From: CAZVAN01 sp964625245
Lineage (GTDB): Bacteria > Patescibacteriota > Saccharimonadia > Saccharimonadales > UBA10212
Direction: 5' to 3'
Assembly (NCBI GenBank): GCA_964625245.1
Contig: CAZVAN010000017.1
Span: forward strand, 1-22,833
Length of the DNA: 22,833 bases
In this document: one piece after another, positions 21,000 through 22,833 of the stretch
Layout of the letters: each line of letters starts with the position of its first letter
Position numbering within the stretch: position 1 is the first letter of the stretch
Translations under genes and position numbers: made by a program
Notes under the pieces: model-generated
Databases searched by the model: none
The model's input: the letters and a program-made list of their open reading frames with translations, nothing else
Told to the model about the DNA's origin: nothing

Positions 21000-21242
21000 A
21001 TGGACAGCTTGCAGGAAATCTTAGGAACGAAGAACTTCACCCCGCCTGATGAAATTCAGGCACTGAAGGAGTATGTGAAGCGGCGTTATAAAAGCACCAG
21101 CTATGTTAAGTTGCAGCGTGACGCGATTATCCTAAGCGTTCAAAGCTCTGCCCTGGCCGCTACTTTGCAGCTGGAGCGCAACAGCATAATCGAAACGTGC
21201 AATTTAACTCGGAAACTAGTTATCCGCTCCGGTAGACAGTAG
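21000..21242 (+). CDS. Small DUF721/DciA-like protein
   Basis: This 80-residue protein resembles the core of DUF721/DciA: a helix, then LQRDAIILSVQSSALAATLQ, a helix IIETCNLTRK and a closing strand LVIRSG. DciA proteins help load the replicative helicase in bacteria without DnaC/DnaI. The match is by pattern (strand-strand-helix ending in an IR-x-G strand), and the protein is shorter than typical DciA, so the call is moderate. AGGTGG lies near the ATG and TATACT (20981-20986 region) could be a -10. Its last 27 bases overlap the convergent HAD gene. Confidence 0.5.
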   Translation: MDSLQEILGTKNFTPPDEIQALKEYVKRRYKSTSYVKLQRDAIILSVQSSALAATLQLERNSIIETCNLTRKLVIRSGRQ

Positions 21243-21803
21243 TTTACTTAAGGCAGCCTTTAGGCTTGAGAGGTCACTATAGTGAATACCTTTCATACCC
21301 ACCGCCTCAGCACCTGCTACATAACCCTCGCGATCGTCAATAAATACACACTCCTTGGTAGATACGCCTAATTTCTCTGCGGTAAGTTGATAAGCCTCGG
21401 GTTCAGGTTTTATATACCCCAGCTCGGCCGACTCGACCAGAACATCGAAGTGTTCTCTTAATAACTCCGGGCTCATTCTACGCTGCAAACCACCACTGTT
21501 TACGTTGCTCAAAATTGCCGTTTTATATTTCGGCCGCAGTGACTTTATATAATCTAAAAGTTCATAATTAAGCTGTTCTGCTTCATGACTAACTTGCTGA
21601 TACTGGTCTGGGGTTATACCTAAACGTTCGCTTATTTTAGCCCTAAAATCATCTACTGTGATTTGGCCTCTATTGGCCTGATCGAGTAGTGATTCAGTAA
21701 AATTATGGTCTTTTTTTGGATCGCCACCAGCGTAGCGATATGTTACATCAAAACCATCTCCAACCAGCACACCAAAAAAATCGAAGATTATGGCTTTAAT
21801 CAT
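21216..21803 (-). CDS. HAD-superfamily hydrolase (subfamily IA)
   Basis: This 195-residue phosphatase-like protein has HAD motif I FDFFGVL (nucleophile Asp8), motif II LSNVN, motif III Lys in KPEPEAY and motif IV FIDDREGYVAGAEAVGM, with a helical cap between. The usual second Asp of the DxD motif is Phe10, as in some YihX-like members, so activity could differ in rate or substrate. Substrate is unknown; small sugar phosphates or nucleotides are typical. TGG TATAGT (21810-21815) ends 6 nt before the ATG, predicting a leaderless mRNA, although the preceding gene ends only 18 bases upstream and read-through is possible. Confidence 0.85.
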   Translation of the reverse strand: MIKAIIFDFFGVLVGDGFDVTYRYAGGDPKKDHNFTESLLDQANRGQITVDDFRAKISERLGITPDQYQQVSHEAEQLNYELLDYIKSLRPKYKTAILSNVNSGGLQRRMSPELLREHFDVLVESAELGYIKPEPEAYQLTAEKLGVSTKECVFIDDREGYVAGAEAVGMKGIHYSDLSSLKAALSKLLSTGADN

Positions 21804-21809
21804 ACGATA

Positions 21810-21815
21810 ACTATA
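21810..21815 (-). promoter_or_regulatory. Extended -10 giving a predicted leaderless HAD mRNA
   Basis: TGG followed by TATAGT ends 6 nt before the ATG at 21803, within the 18-base gap after the upstream stop. No clear -35. Confidence 0.45.
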
Positions 21816-21821
21816 CCAGTG

Positions 21822-22379
21822 TTAGAGCTGGACGTTGTCTGTCAGGTCGTTATAGCCGGTTATTTGGTTCTGGAAGAGATCTTGAAGGGTTGATAAGTCG
21901 CCGGCTAGATTGCCAGCCTTAGGGCCGCAGTCAGACGCCCAGCGAGTGGCCAGTTTGTTACCTGCCTGGTTGAGCGTAAAGATATAACGATCCCCTGTTG
22001 GACACTGGCCAACATAGTCTGTGGTGACATCTTTATAGATTGATAGAAAACCAACATTATTTATAGCATGCAAGAAAACATTGTAGGCGTCCTGGGTGTT
22101 GGCAAAGGCGTAGTGGTTAATTACGGTACCACTGTAGCCCTGGATAATATCAAGTACCCGCTGATTTTGGTCTACGGTTATGCTAATTTGGCGATGAGTG
22201 TCATTGCCATTAATCATTCCATCGGTTGTCATATTGACGCTGGAGCCGGTTTTGGCATAGTCTGGCAGAGGTTTTAGAGCGTTAAGTATAGGAGCCGCTT
22301 TTTTGCTGCCGCCAAATATCAAAATAGCCCCGATAATTATCAGGAACATAAGTCCGGTAATCCAAAGTAAAGCTCGCAT
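21822..22379 (-). CDS. Membrane-anchored hypothetical protein
   Basis: This 185-residue protein has one N-terminal membrane helix (about 5-23, LLWITGLMFLIIIGAILIF) followed by a Lys-containing stretch and an outside domain of about 155 residues. Two cysteines, in GQCPTGDRYIF and SDCGPKAGN, may form a disulfide. I do not recognise the fold; it is a type often seen as lineage-specific in Saccharibacteria. It has a good promoter and a 24-nt leader holding a small hairpin (22387-22400) before the ATG. Function unknown. Confidence 0.65.
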   Translation of the reverse strand: MRALLWITGLMFLIIIGAILIFGGSKKAAPILNALKPLPDYAKTGSSVNMTTDGMINGNDTHRQISITVDQNQRVLDIIQGYSGTVINHYAFANTQDAYNVFLHAINNVGFLSIYKDVTTDYVGQCPTGDRYIFTLNQAGNKLATRWASDCGPKAGNLAGDLSTLQDLFQNQITGYNDLTDNVQL

Positions 22380-22386
22380 AATTAAT

Positions 22387-22400
22387 TCCCACTCTTGGGA
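22387..22400 (-). promoter_or_regulatory. Small leader hairpin before the membrane-anchored gene
   Basis: TCCCA-AGAG-TGGGA (5 bp, 4-nt loop) lies 7 nt before the ATG. The GGGA in its 3' arm could be the only Shine-Dalgarno, so the hairpin may limit initiation. Confidence 0.3.
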
Positions 22401-22403
22401 CTA

Positions 22404-22432
22404 ATAATACAATATTAGTGGATAATTATCAA
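22404..22432 (-). promoter_or_regulatory. Promoter of the membrane-anchored gene
   Basis: TTGATA (-35, 22427-22432, overlapping the Nudix stop), a 17-nt spacer and TATTAT (-10, 22404-22409). Confidence 0.55.
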
Positions 22433-22833
22433 GAGGCTAACTTCTTAGTAAACTCTTCCGGGTATTTATAGCTAAGGCGTTTGGCCGCCTCTTGCCTGCT
22501 AACCCATTCGTAACCTGAATGTTCTTCGCTTAGAACAATTTTACTGTTTTCCGGAATTTCGACTTTATAAATCATTAGGATCAGCCCAACCATATGGTCA
22601 CCAACCGGCATGTCTTTAAAATTGGAAAAGATAGTAGTGAAGAATTCCGGATTGCTTACCTGATTTATACCGGTCTCCTCTTCAACCTCGCGTTGAAGAG
22701 TTTCCATTGCCGATTGGCCCTGCTGGATACGACCGCCGGGTATATCCCAATGCCTAGTCTGATTTTTCATGTGCCAATCGCCCGAATCGAGAACTAGTAT
22801 TTCTCCTTTGCTGTTTGCAATTAGTGCCTTGAT
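22429..22833 (-). CDS. Nudix hydrolase, 5' end cut by the window
   Basis: The frame stays open to the right edge, so the start lies outside. The visible 134 residues include a first strand (IKALIANSKGEILVLDSGDW), WDIPGGRIQQGQSAMETLQ, REVEEETGI (Nudix box) and a C-terminal part with YEWVSRQEAAKRL. The metal-binding REVEEE core is intact; the earlier box Glu is Gln. Nudix enzymes hydrolyse nucleoside diphosphates linked to another group, such as oxidised nucleotides. The substrate is not determinable. The stop TGA overlaps the next gene's promoter. Confidence 0.9.
   Translation of the reverse strand: MKALIANSKGEILVLDSGDWHMKNQTRHWDIPGGRIQQGQSAMETLQREVEEETGINQVSNPEFFTTIFSNFKDMPVGDHMVGLILMIYKVEIPENSKIVLSEEHSGYEWVSRQEAAKRLSYKYPEEFTKKLAS

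Noticed and set aside
1..22833. CRISPR arrays, insertion sequences, phage genes, tRNA or rRNA genes
   Set aside because: No regularly spaced repeats, transposase, integrase or RNA-gene signatures were seen on either strand.

Overview
The window looks like a chromosomal segment of a Patescibacteria/CPR bacterium, most likely a Saccharibacteria (TM7) lineage. The evidence is a compact housekeeping layout with genes a few bases apart, many short lineage-type hypotheticals, rpsF-ssb-rpsR without a following rplI, and RNase J plus PNPase beside rpsO. TGA serves as a normal stop (mutM, the GtrA-like gene), which argues against the Gracilibacteria/Absconditabacteria code. No tRNA, rRNA, CRISPR array, insertion sequence or phage gene was seen. 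The taxon is inferred from gene content and protein character, not from a database search.

Layout. 1-3440: the end of an L,D-transpeptidase, a nucleoside phosphorylase-family enzyme, ychF (interrupted by a 100-N assembly gap), a PH-domain protein and a Crp/Fnr-type regulator. 3438-4208: a secreted peptidoglycan hydrolase preceded by a promoter and a roughly 200-nt leader that appears highly structured. 4209-6950: a tight minus-strand operon rpsF-ssb-rpsR-hypothetical-efp-tlyA, in which rpsF seems to start on AUU. 7014-8634: an unrecognised protein behind a terminator-like attenuator, and a GC-rich GtrA-like membrane protein on the other strand. 8661-16297: rpsO-pnp-udg-rnj, then ftsK with its own consensus promoter. 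16339-18638: truB downstream of a degenerate DHH-family protein. 18767-22833: rpsT, mutM-holA, a small DciA-like protein, a HAD hydrolase, a membrane-anchored hypothetical and a partial Nudix hydrolase.

How the genes work together. The main themes are translation (S6, S15, S18, S20, EF-P, YchF, TlyA, TruB), RNA turnover (RNase J, PNPase), DNA replication, repair and segregation (SSB, HolA, MutM, UDG, FtsK, possibly DciA), and cell-wall remodelling (L,D-transpeptidase, lysozyme-like hydrolase). Metabolic genes are almost absent, as expected for a reduced, host-dependent cell.

The most interesting signals are regulatory. Several operon-leading genes have a -10 box 6-8 nt before the ATG, which predicts leaderless mRNAs, while internal genes use Shine-Dalgarno sites. 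Others are the structured leader upstream of the wall hydrolase, the AUU start of rpsF, and an attenuator-like terminator overlapping a small coupled ORF. Protein-level oddities are a family-4-like UDG that has lost its Fe-S cysteines, a DHH protein with a destroyed DHH motif, an EF-P with arginine at the loop tip, and a GC-rich GtrA-like gene that may have been acquired by transfer.
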